Below, in pieces: positions 23,820-34,989 of a stretch of 64,000 nt of DNA. This stretch comes from Isoetes taiwanensis (Eukaryota > Streptophyta > Lycopodiopsida > Isoetales > Isoetaceae). Both the position numbers and the translations under genes were made by a program. Every line of letters begins with the position of its first letter. Position 1 is the stretch's first letter. Location: the NCBI GenBank assembly GCA_021234155.1, contig JAJEKV010000017.1:16934372-16998371 (forward strand), written 5' to 3'. The notes beneath the pieces were generated by a model. It was not told where the DNA came from and ran no database searches. It saw nothing but the letters and a program-made list of their open reading frames with translations.

Positions 23820-24480
23820 TGCCTAGGTGGCATGTTGGAGCCCGTGTGGCATGTTGGAGCCACCTTGGCATGTTTGGGCCTAGGTGGCATGTTTGAGACA
23901 CCTTGGCATGTTGGAGCCCACGTGACATATTGGAGTCCACGGCATGTTTGAGCCACCTTGGCATGTTGGAGCCTAGGTGGCATGTTGAAGCCCATGTGGC
24001 ATGTTTGAGCCACCTTGTCATGTTGGAGCCTAGGTGGCATGTTTGAGCCACCTTGGCATGTTGGAGCCTAGGTGGCATGTTGAGCCACGTGGCATGTTTG
24101 AGCCACCTTGGCATGTTTGAGCCTAGGTGGCATGTTAGGAGCCACCTTGGCATGTTTGAGCCTAGGTGGCATGTTGGAGCCTAGGTGGTATGTTTGAGCC
24201 ACCTTGGCATGTTTGAGCCTAGGGGGCATGTTGGAGCCACCTTGGCATGTTTTGAGCCTAGGTGGCATGTTTGAGCCCGTGGCATGTTTGAGCCACCTTG
24301 GAATGTTTAAGGCTAGGTGGCATATTGGAGACTATGTGGCATGTTGGAGACTAGGTGGCATGTGTGAGCCTAGGTGGCATGTTTGAGCCTAGGTGGCATG
24401 TTGGAGCCGCTGGCATGTTTGAGCCCACGAGGCATGTTAGGTGGCCCTGTTGAAGCCCATGTGGCACTCCAAGTGGTGAC
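23820..24480 (+). repeat. 19-bp minisatellite, array 3
   Basis: Plus-oriented GAGCC-NNNN-TGGCATGTTK monomers with ACCT, TAGG and CACG variants; several monomers have lost a few bases. Confidence 0.9.
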
Positions 24481-24735
24481 ATGGCATGCCAAGAAAGCAA
24501 GGCCAAGTTTTGACTAGGCCAAAAATGAAAAGATGTCCATCTCTGGTCTTTTTATTGGGTGATGTTGGCAAATTTTGGATGACATGGCTAGATGGTGGTG
24601 ACATGGACATGATGACTAGGACTCTATGCAAGAAATATGATAACCTTTGAAATTTTTGGTAGAGGTGTTTGGCAAGGAATAGAATAAAGGGATCTGAAGA
24701 ACTTAAAGCGCTGACACACTTCCCCAACTCGAACC
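24481..24735 (+). repeat. Minisatellite flank, right copy
   Basis: Matches 22870-22974 at its start and is the reverse complement of 7560-7790 over its whole length. No gene. Confidence 0.8.
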
Positions 24736-24835
24736 GGGCCAGATTTGGAAGGTTTTAGGCTTCGTCTTCCGGCGCCAACGCCCTCCCACTACCTCATGAC
24801 ATTGTGCAAGATCCTGGTCCAATCGGCTGGGGTAT

Positions 24836-24898
24836 GGCCTCCAAAATGCAAACCCCATTGCCTTGCCGGGTTATTGTAGGGTTTACGTTGTGGAGGCC
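24836..24898. repeat. Unit hairpin 1
   Basis: GGCCTCCAAAATGCAAACC pairs with GGGTTTACGTTGTGGAGGCC around a CATTGCC-rich loop. Confidence 0.85.
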
Positions 24899-25166
24899 AA
24901 AACGTGGTCAGTTGCACTTGGGATCTGGTGTACCTTTTTCAAACATGCATGCAGAGCCATGGCAACTGAAATAACAGACTTTGGATCTATTGGCGATCCC
25001 GAATCATTTCAGAAAAATTTGCTACTACAAAATGTGTTCTTGACTTCTAATTGCGATTAATCGGGAGGAGGATAAATCCAAACCCCATTTCGCCGGTTTC
25101 TATTGCTTCTTGTTTTCAACTGCAGCTTTCGACCATGCCTCAAGTGTAATCGAATGAAAAACTCGA

Positions 25167-25224
25167 CCTCCATAACGTAAACCCTACAATAACCTAGCAA
25201 CGACGGGGTTTACGTTTTTGGAGG
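25167..25224. repeat. Unit hairpin 2
   Basis: CCTCCATAACGTAAACCC pairs with GGGGTTTACGTTTTTGGAGG. Confidence 0.85.
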
Positions 25225-25492
25225 CCAAAACGTAGTCGACTTCTTTGATAACTAGGTGGACCATTTCTAAACATGCATGGGGAGCCATGAGAATGAAATA
25301 ACAGAGTTTCGATCTATTGGCTAACCCGAAAGTGATCCCAAACAATTTTGCTACTTCATAAGGTGCTCTAGACTTTTAATTGCAAAACTAGGAGGAGATT
25401 AAATCCAAACCCCATTCTCGCAGTTTCTACTGCCTCGTGTTTTCAAACGCAGCTGCTCGACCATGTCCCAAGTGCAACGGACCAAAGCCCGA

Positions 25493-25552
25493 CCTCCATA
25501 ACGTAAACCCTACAATAACCCGGCAAGGCATTGTGGTTTACGTTTTGGGAGG
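25493..25552. repeat. Unit hairpin 3
   Basis: CCTCCATAACGTAAACC pairs with GGTTTACGTTTTGGGAGG. Confidence 0.85.
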
Positions 25553-26297
25553 CCATACCCTAGTCTAGATTGGACCAGGATCTTGCACAATGTCATGAGG
25601 TAGTGGGAGGGCATTGAGGCCGTAAGATCGGAGCCCTAAAACCTTCCGTAAGCAAGATACAACCCAAAGGTCCTCTCTCGAAGGTCCCCCGCCATGAACG
25701 GGCAACTCTCCCACCCGAATCAAGCGATCCGACCGCCAACGGACTCGAAACATCGACATTACCCCTCGAGACCAAGTTTCGTGGGCGTAAGACCACCCCT
25801 CTAGGAAGCCAAAGTAGCTCATGTCCAACACGCTCAGAGTGAATTGGCCCAGTGCGTAATACATCGCCATGTAGAGGGTTCGTGTTTCTTTTGCTGCAAA
25901 AATGACCGTGTAACTTGGTCCCTAGGGTAATTTCGCTGTTTCGGACGACATGGCGAAGTCAAATCTCCATTCCGGAGCCTTTGTACTGCCCGAACGACAA
26001 AACACTTGGGTTTCTACACGGTCGACTGCAGGACGCTTTGCGGTTTGATATGTTCTCCCGGACAGATCTTGAATTTTTTTGAACCTGCTCGAAGCAAGTT
26101 ACTTGAAGCGTGGATTCAACGGTCGGATAGGGAAACCGGGTTCCGGGAAGGGAGGCATTGGCATTTGCCCTCCCGAGGAGCATCTGTAGGAAAGCCTGCC
26201 TCGGTAAATCCAAACCCCATTTCGTCAGTTTCTATTGCTTCTTGTTTTCAACTGCAGCTTCTCGACCATGTCTCAAGTGCAACTGAATAAAACTCGA

Positions 26298-26355
26298 CCT
26301 CCATAACATAAACCCTACAATAACCTGGCAAGGCACAGGGTTTATGTTTTGGAGG
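26298..26355. repeat. Unit hairpin 4
   Basis: CCTCCATAACATAAACCC pairs with GGGTTTATGTTTTGGAGG; the arms differ from hairpin 3 by matched changes (ACG/CGT to ACA/TGT), so pairing is kept. Confidence 0.85.
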
Positions 26356-27109
26356 CCATAGCCTAGTCAGATTGGACCAGGATCTTGCACAATGTCATGA
26401 GGTAGTGGGAGGGCATTGACGACAGAACATGGAGCCCTAAAACCTTCCAGAAGCAGTTCGACCCAAAGGTCCTCTCTGGAAGGTTCCTGGCCACGAACGG
26501 GCAACTCTCCCACCCCGGAACTGTGATCTGACTCTGCCAACGGACTCGAAACATTGACATTACCCTGGACACCAAGTTTCGTGGGCAGAAGACCACCCCT
26601 GCCCTAGGAAGCGCCAAAGTAGCTCATGTCCAACACGTTCGTAGTGAATTGGCCTTAGCGGAGGGTGCAGAATACTGCCATGTAGAGGGTTCGTGTTTCT
26701 TTTGCTGCAAAAAATGACCGTGTAACTTGGTCCCTAGGGTAATTTATTTGTTTCTGGACGACGCGGGCTAAGTCAAATCTTCATTCCGGAGCCTTTGTAC
26801 TGCCCGAACGACAAAACACTTGGGTTTCTACACGGTCGACTGCAGGATGCTTTGCGGTTTGATATGTTCTCCCGGACAGATCTTGAATTTTTTTGAACCT
26901 GCTCGAAGCAAGTTACTTGAAGCGTGGATTCAACAGTCGGATAGGGAAACCGGGTTCCGGGAAGGGAGGCATTGGCATTTGCCCTCCCGGAGGAGCACTG
27001 GTAGGAAAGCCTGCCTCGATAAATCCAAACCCCATTTCGCCGGGCTTATTGCTTCTTGTTTTCAATCGCAGCTTCGACCATGTCTCAAGTGCAACTGAAT
27101 AAAACTCGA

Positions 27110-27167
27110 CCTCCATAACGTAAACCCTACAATAACCTGGCAAGGCACATGGTTTACGTTTTGGAGG
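27110..27167. repeat. Unit hairpin 5
   Basis: CCTCCATAACGTAAACC pairs with GGTTTACGTTTTGGAGG. Confidence 0.85.
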
Positions 27168-27486
27168 CCATACCCTAGTCAGATTGGACCAGGATCTTGC
27201 ACAATGTCATGAGGTAGTGGGAGGGCATTGAGGCCAGAAGATGGAGCCCTAAAACCTTCCAGAAGCAGTTCGACCCAAAGGTCCTCGAAGGTCCCCTCGC
27301 CACCTAACGGGCAACTCTCCCACCCCCGAATCAGCGATCCGACTCGCCAACGGTTCAAACATCGACATTACCCCGAGACCAAGTTTAGGTGGGCGTAAGA
27401 CCACCCCCGCCTCTAGGAAGCGCCAAAGTAGCTCATGTCCAACACGCTCAGAGGTGAATTGGCCTTCCATGAGGGTGCGAATCATC

Positions 27487-27491
27487 GCCAT
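27487..27491 (+). other. TE3 target-site duplication, left
   Basis: GCCAT precedes the LTR start TGTTAG; the same GCCAT follows the 3' LTR at 38513. The uninterrupted paralogous site GCCATGTAGAGGG is present at about 25867 and 26679. Confidence 0.92.
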
Positions 27492-28076
27492 TGTTAGTCC
27501 CGGGCCTCCCCGTACATGACTATTCATGCATACGCCGACCAGGTCAAGCTCAAAGATCCTCGACCAACCACGGTCGACATCCAAGCCTCCGCAGAAGATT
27601 AAGCAGTTGAGCCACGCTAGCTCAAAGCCTTTGGTCGCTGTCAAGAGGCGCCGCCGACAAGTGACGATCGGCCACCGCGTCAGGCCACAAAGCATGATTC
27701 TAGGCACTTCAAGAGGCACCGCCAATATTCCTGCAGAATCAGGCCTCCTTTCGTGAGTCGGCACCGAGATCGATCGGTGTTCATATTGGGCCCAAGGCCA
27801 TTGCACTATATATATGAGTAGAGTTAGCTCATAAGTTTTTAGATGAGTTTTGAGTCTTGTCTCCTTTCGGTTTTTCTCTCTATTGGAGAGCTCATGTATT
27901 TTCATCATTGATATCAAGGAAGCTTATCATCTTTCTCTCATTTGTTCGTTTTCTCTTCTTTTTCTTCTCTTTCAAAGAAATCCGCTGCGGACATAGTCCC
28001 CCGGACTCCTCTGTTAGATCCACGGGTCCTCACGGAGGGGCTGTCTTCCAGAGTTCCCGAACCTGGACCCCAAACA
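27492..28076 (+). repeat. TE3 5' LTR
   Basis: Starts TGTTAGTCC, ends ACCCCAAACA. A TATA box CACTATATATATGAG is at 27805-27819. After the end, GCCGCCGCTGCCGGG resembles the Tat/Athila primer site complementary to tRNA-Asp, but the match is partial. Confidence 0.9.
27807..27814 (+). promoter_or_regulatory. TE3 LTR TATA box
   Basis: TATATATA inside CACTATATATATGAG, conserved in the 3' LTR at 38246 and about 270 bp before the LTR end. Confidence 0.7.
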
Positions 28077-28790
28077 CCGCCGCCGCTGCCGGGTCCGATT
28101 TTCTCCTACTTTCTTTCATCCGCCATGTGCGTCCGTAATTTCACGCCGAAGAACTCCTTTCTCGGGCGGCATCTCGCTTGGAGCGCCATCGGGCCGTCCG
28201 GAAACCTGTTCGCGACATGTATGGATCTCGCTTATGACATAGAGGGAGGCCCTCTTGGCCTAGGGCTCGGTCCACGCCACCCCCCTCGTGTCGGGCCTCG
28301 CCCCGGTTCCCGCCCCTGCGTGCAAACATTGCTCACAACCTCGGCCCCTCATCACTATCGGAGCCTTATCCGCTCAACCTTCTCAACCGTATTTCACACC
28401 CCTCGAACATGCCTACATCCATCATTCTTCGGGCCATACGCCTCTTCCTTCGCGAACCATCATCTCCCGGGTGGGCACGGCCATCCACATGTCTCCTTTG
28501 GCGCCTACCTGTGAATATCCTTTCCTACGCTTTCCCCACGCTCTTCCCTGCTTACAACCTGCTGGATCTCAAAACCAATGCTCCGGCCACTTGGGTTTCT
28601 CAACCTAAATCACCCTTCATGAGGGTCGATAGTGCACAATGCCACATCCACCTCAACCTCAATATCCTCACTATAATCGTTCTCCCGGCCCAGCCCAAAG
28701 ACTTTCACATCTACCTTTCGGACTAAATCGACTTATCCCACCTTTGGCAACACGAAAGGCAAACCGTTAGACCAAAGTGCTCAGGCCCAC
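28077..28790 (+). other. TE3 leader
   Basis: Between LTR and gag; C-rich with short open frames of no recognisable content. Confidence 0.5.
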
Positions 28791-29745
28791 ATGGAAGAAT
28801 TTGAGGCTCTAGCTGTCCTAAATGGTCACGCAAGAACCTCAACTGAAATTCCACATCTTTTTCCACCACATCAAGAGGTTTCTCCTCATCAATGGCTCAT
28901 GTCCAACAAAAGCCATTGGAAACAAGATGGTCCGAAATGCGACCGCTTTTCTCTCATTCTGGGACCACGGATGATGATCAACTTCATCTCAAGCAACTCA
29001 ATGAACTTCAACAAGAGCCCACGGAGTCCGCCGGGATTTTATGGATCGACTTCACATACGCGCCAAGAAGCTCAAGGAGTACCCTACACAGAGCAGATTT
29101 TGGTCCGGTTTCTCCAAGGACTTCCTCCCCGCTATTCGACTCATGATCGAATACCAAGGCCCAAAACTTTGGAGCAGGCTATCGACCTTTGTCAATCACT
29201 CCGTCAATGTTTCCTCCCGAGGCGTGGCTCTTCAAGAGCTCCCCGCTCATTCCACCCGTCATGGTTCCACAAACGATCGCTCAAGCCTCAACACGCTAAT
29301 CCACAGTAGCAGTCAAATCGGTGCCATATTTGCAAATATCAAGGCCATTTGGCCAATGAGTGCAACTCCACCAATGGCCCGCCTCATTGCAAGCGATGCA
29401 ACATGTGCAATCATGCCACGGAAGAGTGCACTCGCACTCATCCCACACCGCTCCGCAACAAAATGGTTTATCAAGTGCAAACCACACCTCAGCCCACAAT
29501 CGCGACTATCAGCAGCCCACCTCTTGTGTGCAGCCCACGCAACTCTATCAAAGAACGGGACCAACCACGGGATCCAACCAACGCCCCTCCTTTTGATCCT
29601 TCTAAAGCTCGGTGTTATCACTGCCAAGAATGGGGTCATACCACCCGGGCGTGTCCTCAACTTCCACAAGTTCGGGTCCCCCGGCACAAATCAGACCACA
29701 TCGGTCCGCCTCACGGCTTACCAACTCTGGCTTGCTAATGGCAAA
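28791..29745 (+). CDS. gag: TE3 gag with three CCHC zinc knuckles
   Basis: Blocks EQILVRFLQGLPPRYSTHD and TLEQAIDLCQSL are a retrotransposon gag core. In one frame from 29322 three knuckles follow: CHICKYQGHLANEC, CKRCNMCNHATEEC and CYHCQEWGHTTRAC, each C-x2-C-x4-H-x4-C. They bind element RNA during packaging. A TAG at 29307 and a frameshift near 29150 interrupt the frame, so the true start cannot be fixed. Three knuckles is more than the one or two common in plant gypsy gag. Confidence 0.8.
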
Positions 29746-30439
29746 CAAGGCCCGCGACCAGTTCTTAAGAAGCCCCAAGAGCGCCTCAAAGAATCACGCT
29801 TATCAACCAGCTCCGGCAAATCAACCTCAATTGGATCAACAAGCCCAAGAGGAAATTTTTTCGGGCACTTAATCCTCCCGCATGTAGTCAAATTGGGTTG
29901 GTCTAGTTTCACGCCGGACCAAGGCATCACGTCCCTTGACTATTATTCGGAAGGACACGCAACCTGCCTTTGCAGTTGACACCATTCCTCATGAGGACGA
30001 AAAAAAGGTTCACTTTGCACCTGACTTGGAAAAGCTCATGCCAAATGTCATGCCCAAAGTTCGCCAAAGCATTTTGAATCTCATGCAAGCTGCCAAGGGC
30101 GCGACATTGGCCAATGTTCATGCCACCACTAGAGCTCAACAAAGACAAGATACCCTTCAACATCTCAACCTCCACGCCTCGGACATATCCCAATATTGCG
30201 GCCGAGGTTGCCTTACTCAAAAGAAGTTTGCTCCCCGCCACGCACTCCCGCACTGGTGGAACCAGCAGATCCTTTTTCTCAACATGTACCTCTCGAACTC
30301 CAAGAGGAGCTTGCCAAGATCAAAATTCCTTTAAGCTTGGCAACCATTTTAAAACTCTGTCCTGCTCTCAAGGACCAGTTACCACTCCCAACTGTTTTAG
30401 TTGGGGCTGTGGCTACCTCTACACCCACGGTCCATGCCA

Positions 30440-30765
30440 CGGTGGGAAATCGCAAGTCCACCATGTTCAAATCGATGGAGGTAGTGCGAAATAATCTCAT
30501 CACGGATAAACTCCATGAAACAAATGGGCATCACACAACTCTTTCGTGCCCCATATGACATCAAATTGGCTAATGGCCATATCACAAGACCTCAAGGCGT
30601 CACACCTATTCTTCACATCAACATCGGTGATCTCCGCTTTCCCATGGAATTTGGAGTGTGGAAAGTCGGGCGAAGATCCGTGGTGACTATGAAATGCTGG
30701 TAGGCGACCCTTTCTCCGCCAGGGCAAAGAGTATCCACATTGGGCCACGGACCGCTTAGTCATCA
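30440..30765 (+). pseudogene. TE3 aspartic protease remnant
   Basis: QIDGGSAK at about 30470 is the active-site region in the DGGS form often seen in Tat/Athila proteases. Then come NLITDKL, APYDIKLANGHI, ILHINIGDLRFP and, after a shift, YEMLVGDPF, which follow retropepsin order. A shift in the active-site region and one near 30665 break the frame. Confidence 0.7.
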
Positions 30766-31399
30766 CCGATGGTCATCTCAATGCCACCATGGACTTGCAA
30801 ACAGGCGGGATCATTTACATTGACAATGCGGAACCCTCTCGCATTAATCGACTCAAGACGCCGTAATATTTATCAAGTTTGCTCCCCACCGGTCTGCCGC
30901 CGTCATCCTACCCCAATATCTTTGATCCTTGGGGAGAAATGACTCTTGATCGACCAGCCGTGGCTGCCTTGCTGGACCCTACCTGGCTCCTTGCAATCGA
31001 ATCCAGCGTTGATCACTTTTCAGATGCTAACACTCCGCGAACTCCCGTTGATGTACACGCCGGCCATGAAGCAAACCACCGCTAGATGAAACCGAAAGCA
31101 ACCTCTCTTTTTTCACCACGCCAGTGCCACGATCCGGTTATGCTCCAACCTCCTCGCGACACATTGTCCAGATATCAAGTCATACCCCATATTCGGACTC
31201 CCAAGTCGATTGTGGATGTTGGCAACAATCAACCTGTCCGCATTGCCGCAAACCTTCCGGCCCTTATCGTATCAGGCCGTCCACACTGTTCAAAAAATTC
31301 AAACACATTTTCACCGGAGTTACAACGATCTTCGGGGCATAAACAAAAGCTTGGGGAACTCACCATTCCTACCAAATCGATGCACGCGAAGGTAGCAAC

Positions 31400-32110
31400 G
31401 ACAAAGCATGTGCTCAACCCTAATTACCGCGGATCGCCAAGGCGGAAATTGACAAACTCCTTTGCCGCAGTTTGATCTATGAGGTCAAACATTCTCAATG
31501 GGTGAGCCCTATCGTCATTGCCCTTAAGCACAATGGTAAGATCCGATGCGTGTAGACTATCGAAAACTCAATCGTGCCACGAGCGTGATCATTTTCCACT
31601 TCCCTTCACGCACCAAGTTCCGAAGAAGTGGTGGACATGAGATGTACTCCTTTATGGATGGTTTTTTCCGTTACAATCAGATCTCCATCAAAGAATCTGA
31701 TCAACTCAAGACCACTTTCACCACCCCGTAGGGGCACTTTTTGCCTACAAGGTGGTTCCTTTTGGGTTATCCAACTCTCCTTCAACATTTCAACGAATCA
31801 TGCTCTCGTTTTTCATGATTTCATGAAGGAAAATCCCTTCTTGCAAATTTTTCAAGATGACTTCTCCGCCTACAGTTCCATGGCTGACCATTTGGATAAA
31901 TTGGAACTCGCCTTCCGTAAAATGTGATGAGTCCGGCATTAGTCTCAACTCGAAATGCACCTTTTGCGCCACTTCCTCGTGTTGGTTAGGGCCATGTTGT
32001 CAAGAAAGTGAATCACCACCGATCCCGCTAAAATCGGTTGTGTGCTCAAAGCTCAAGCACCGCCTAATATCAAAGAGACACGCTCTTTCCCCGGAAAGGT
32101 CAATTATTAC
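31400..32110 (+). pseudogene. TE3 reverse transcriptase, frameshifted
   Basis: Across three frames I read KHSQWVSPIVI, MRVDYRKLNRAT, MYSFMDGFFRYNQISI, DQLKTTFTTP, FQDDFSAYSS (catalytic box, with QDD for VDD) and DESGISLNSKCTFC. This is the complete order of a Ty3/gypsy RT core. The breaks (for example near 31545, 31730 and 31925) are all small indels. Confidence 0.8.
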
Positions 32111-32119
32111 TCCACCTTC

Positions 32120-32700
32120 ATACCGGATGGCAGCCATTGCAGATCCCATTCATAAACTCACGGGTGATCGAATCCACCTGGCTTGGAATTCCCTGTGGGA
32201 AGTCGCTTCCAACACCGGCTTTTGCTTACCTGTGCACGGTTCTTGTTCCTCCTCAATGGGACAAGCCCTTTCACGTTCATGTCGATGTCTCGGCGTTTGC
32301 TATTGAGCTGTTCTTTCTCAAGAATATGATGCGCATTAATCGATAAACCAAATCGCTACGCCAAACCGAAAACTCAATTCTCGGCCGGAAGAACTATTCT
32401 CGCCCGGGCGTGAAGCTTTGGGTCTCATTTTTTCGCGGTCCAACGCCCGTCATTACCTTTGGGCAGTCAAATCAAGTTCTTTGTGGACCACCAAGCACTT
32501 CTCTATTTGATCAACAAATCCACTTCACGGGCCGCATTGCTCGTTGGGTCCTTCTTCTCCAAGAATTTGCTCCTTTTGAAATCGTTCATAAGGTGGCAAA
32601 TCTCATGTTGTTCCGGATTATCTTTCACGCGATCCACACGGATGATCCCGCAACGCGAGGGGTCTCGGGACGCCTTCCCCGATGCTCAACTCTTTTAGTC
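32120..32700 (+). pseudogene. TE3 RNase H, frameshifted
   Basis: DPIHKLTGDRIHLAW, HVDVSAFAIEL, FFVDHQALLYLINKSTS and GRIARWVLLLQEF are visible in order. The final conserved Asp region (IVHKVANLM) is degraded. It would remove RNA from the RNA-DNA hybrid. Confidence 0.78.
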
Positions 32701-32789
32701 ACGGCAACACCACATTGGTTTCATGATTTTCAGCAGCACCTCCTCACCGGTGCTCTTCCACCGTAAGATGAGACGCCTTCCTCCGCCAG

Positions 32790-33990
32790 TTTACAATCCC
32801 GTCGCCATCAATTTCTCCGAGAGGTCCGTGACTACACCATGGTTGCCGGACATCTCTACAAAAAGGGTAAGGACACCATCCTTCCACGTGTGGTTCTACC
32901 TCATGAAGTTCCGCATATTGTTCGAGAAGCTCATCAAGGGCTCTGGTGGTGGTCATTTTCATGGTGACACCACGCAAGACGCAAAAATCCTTCTTGCCGG
33001 GTATTATTGGCCCACGCTCTTTAGAGATGCTCACGCCCACGCCAAGACGTGTGACGCTTGCGGGTGGACGCCCGCGGCGTGGACGCTCTTCCTTGACGGC
33101 CGCCACGCCCACTTCCCTTCCGGCCAAATGGGGAATGGACTTTGTGGGACCTATCGATCCTCCTGCGCGGCACACTCGTGCCCGATACATTCTGGTTCTC
33201 ACTGACTATGCCACCAAATGGGCGGAAGCTTGTGCACTTCCAGACAACACTGCTGCAAGCACAGCTCGAGTCCTCTATCAACAAATTATCACGCGATTCG
33301 GCTGCCCTACCTGGAGCTGGTCGCTGACCGTGGTGTTCATTTCATCAATCATACTATCAAAGAGCTGACGGATTATCTCTTGATACATCATCACAAGAGC
33401 ACACCTTACTATCCTCAAGGCAATGGGTTGGCAGAAAGCACCAACAAAACTCTGGTCACCATTCTCAAGAAAATTTGTGACGCTTCCCATACATTGGCGT
33501 GACAAAACTTCCCATCGTTTTGGGCCTACAATACTTGTTTCAAGATTGCTACGGGTCACACTCCTTTTAAATTGGTTTATGGTCGTGAAGCTCTCATGCC
33601 CTTTGAATACATCCTTCCAACACCCGTTTTCAACGGCATCTTTTTCATAATCCACCAAACCGCTTCAAAGAACGGGTCTATCAATTAGAAAAAGCTTGGA
33701 TGAACTTCAAGGATGCTTATATTCGTGTTCTTCATGGACAACAGTTGCAAAAATCTTTACATGACAAACGCTTGAAGACAAAAACATTCAAACAAGGCGA
33801 TTTGGTTCTTCTTTATGATTCCGTGTACAAAAAATTTTCAGGGTAAACTCAAGTTTCGTTGGTTTGGCCCCTTATCAAATTGTTCAAGTGGTTAGACCAA
33901 GTGTTTTCCAACTCGCTGAATTAGATGGCACTCCATTACCTACATTAGTTAATGGTTTTCGTCTCAAAGCATTTCATCACACAGAAAGTG
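32790..33990 (+). pseudogene. TE3 integrase, frameshifted
   Basis: LYKKGKDTIL, GSGGGHFHGDT, LLAGYYWPTLF and KTCDACG form the zinc-binding part. The core follows with the first Asp in MGNGLCGTYRS/WGMDFVGPI (33130-33160), then TDYATKWAEACA, ITRFGCP, DRGVHFINHTIKEL (second Asp), HHHKSTPYYPQGNGLAEST (Glu) and AYNTCFKIATGHTPFKLVYG. The same order occurs in TE4 at 58560-59330. No chromodomain follows. Confidence 0.85.
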
Positions 33991-34059
33991 AACATCCAAA
34001 CACAGAGACAGTTCAAGAATCCAACACCACAGAAAGTGACTAGAAGGCGGTAGCTTATA

Positions 34060-34989
34060 TTATAGTGGAGATTTTTTACAAAATGTGGGCACACCCCAGG
34101 CTATTTCCGCTTATGGGCACCGCCCTATATACAAAACGGGCTCGTGAGCCCCTATCTACTAAGTCCTAAGAGGAAACCCCTCTACCCGGTTTCTGAGCAG
34201 AGGTGATGCGGAGGAGATGGTAGAGGTTCTGCTCCGGATCCCAGCGAAGGTGCAGAACCACCTCCATCCCGTTGGTCTTCGGGTCGGGATGTTCAGCCAT
34301 CCCGGCACACCAGCCGTCCATGCGAATGCCACGGTTGTGGCAGCCTTGAGATCCGCACAATTCATCTTACAAGTGATCCACTCGACGGTTAGTCGGCATG
34401 GTGCAATCTTCGTTCGCCGCCAGCCGCCATAATCGAAGCGCCATCGGATGCCTTCGCTTCTCTCGGTTCGTCTTCTATAGCCAATCGAGGAACTCCTTGT
34501 CGACGTGGACCAATCACACAAATCGCCAACGTGTTTTGCAATGCAAGGTTGTTTCTAAAATGAGAATCTGTTCTCCCCACCGCATATCTAGCCATGGTAC
34601 CTTCCCGACACATTCCTTTTAATGATATCCCACTTCGAGTTGCCCGCATTGAATGCCATTCCTCCTTTCCACGCATTTAACATTATTGGATGTCCTTTTG
34701 CCATCTGTCACGCCCGATCTTTCTTTCACGCCTCATCCTCACCGTTCATTGCTTCTCCCTTACCGTTTTTGGGGACTTAGCCAAATTTTTTGCCTCTCAA
34801 TCCCCTTCTTCGTGATCTTTTGACACTGCATCATCAACGGTTCCGTTTCGAACTCTTCATACCTCTTCGCCTCGGTTAATAAGCCCTAAAACAAACCTTT
34901 TTCGTTCCTCTGCGCCTTCATCCTCCGTGCTCGACTTTCGCTTCTTCCGCCTTTTAGCATCTCTTCTTCCGCAAATCATTCCCATGGTG
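34060..34989 (+). promoter_or_regulatory. TE3 post-pol region with a TATA-like box and stem-loop
   Basis: CCTATATACAAAAC at about 34130 precedes a perfect stem-loop GGGCTC-GT-GAGCCC (34138-34151). The equivalent point in TE4 has TCTATTTAAAA (about 59870) and a damaged stem. About 600 bp of mostly non-coding sequence, also conserved in TE4, leads to ORF X1. It may be the promoter and 5' UTR of the downstream ORFs; this is inference. Confidence 0.4.

Larger units (their letters stand above)
24736..27491 (+). repeat. Tandem array of a hairpin-bearing ~808-bp unit (5' part)
   Basis: Each unit starts with the hairpin, then a block with GATCTTGCACAATGTCATGAGG, a block with CATGTAGAGGGTTCGTG, the GGCATTGGCATTTGCCC block and GCTTCTTGTTTTCAA. 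Hairpins at 25493, 26298 and 27110 are 805 and 812 bp apart; those at 24836 and 25167 are only about 330 apart and belong to shortened units. The part 24736-24835 is inverted relative to the rest. TE3 is inserted in the third full unit. The ORFs here give no recognisable protein. Confidence 0.85.

Noticed and set aside
27249-27917. 222-codon minus-strand ORF
   Set aside because: It crosses the border between the 808-bp unit and the TE3 LTR, so it is a chance frame.
29041-29979. 312-codon plus-strand ORF in TE3
   Set aside because: The frame with the three zinc knuckles (29322-29738) overlaps it and is the real gag; only its first ~40 codons may be gag.
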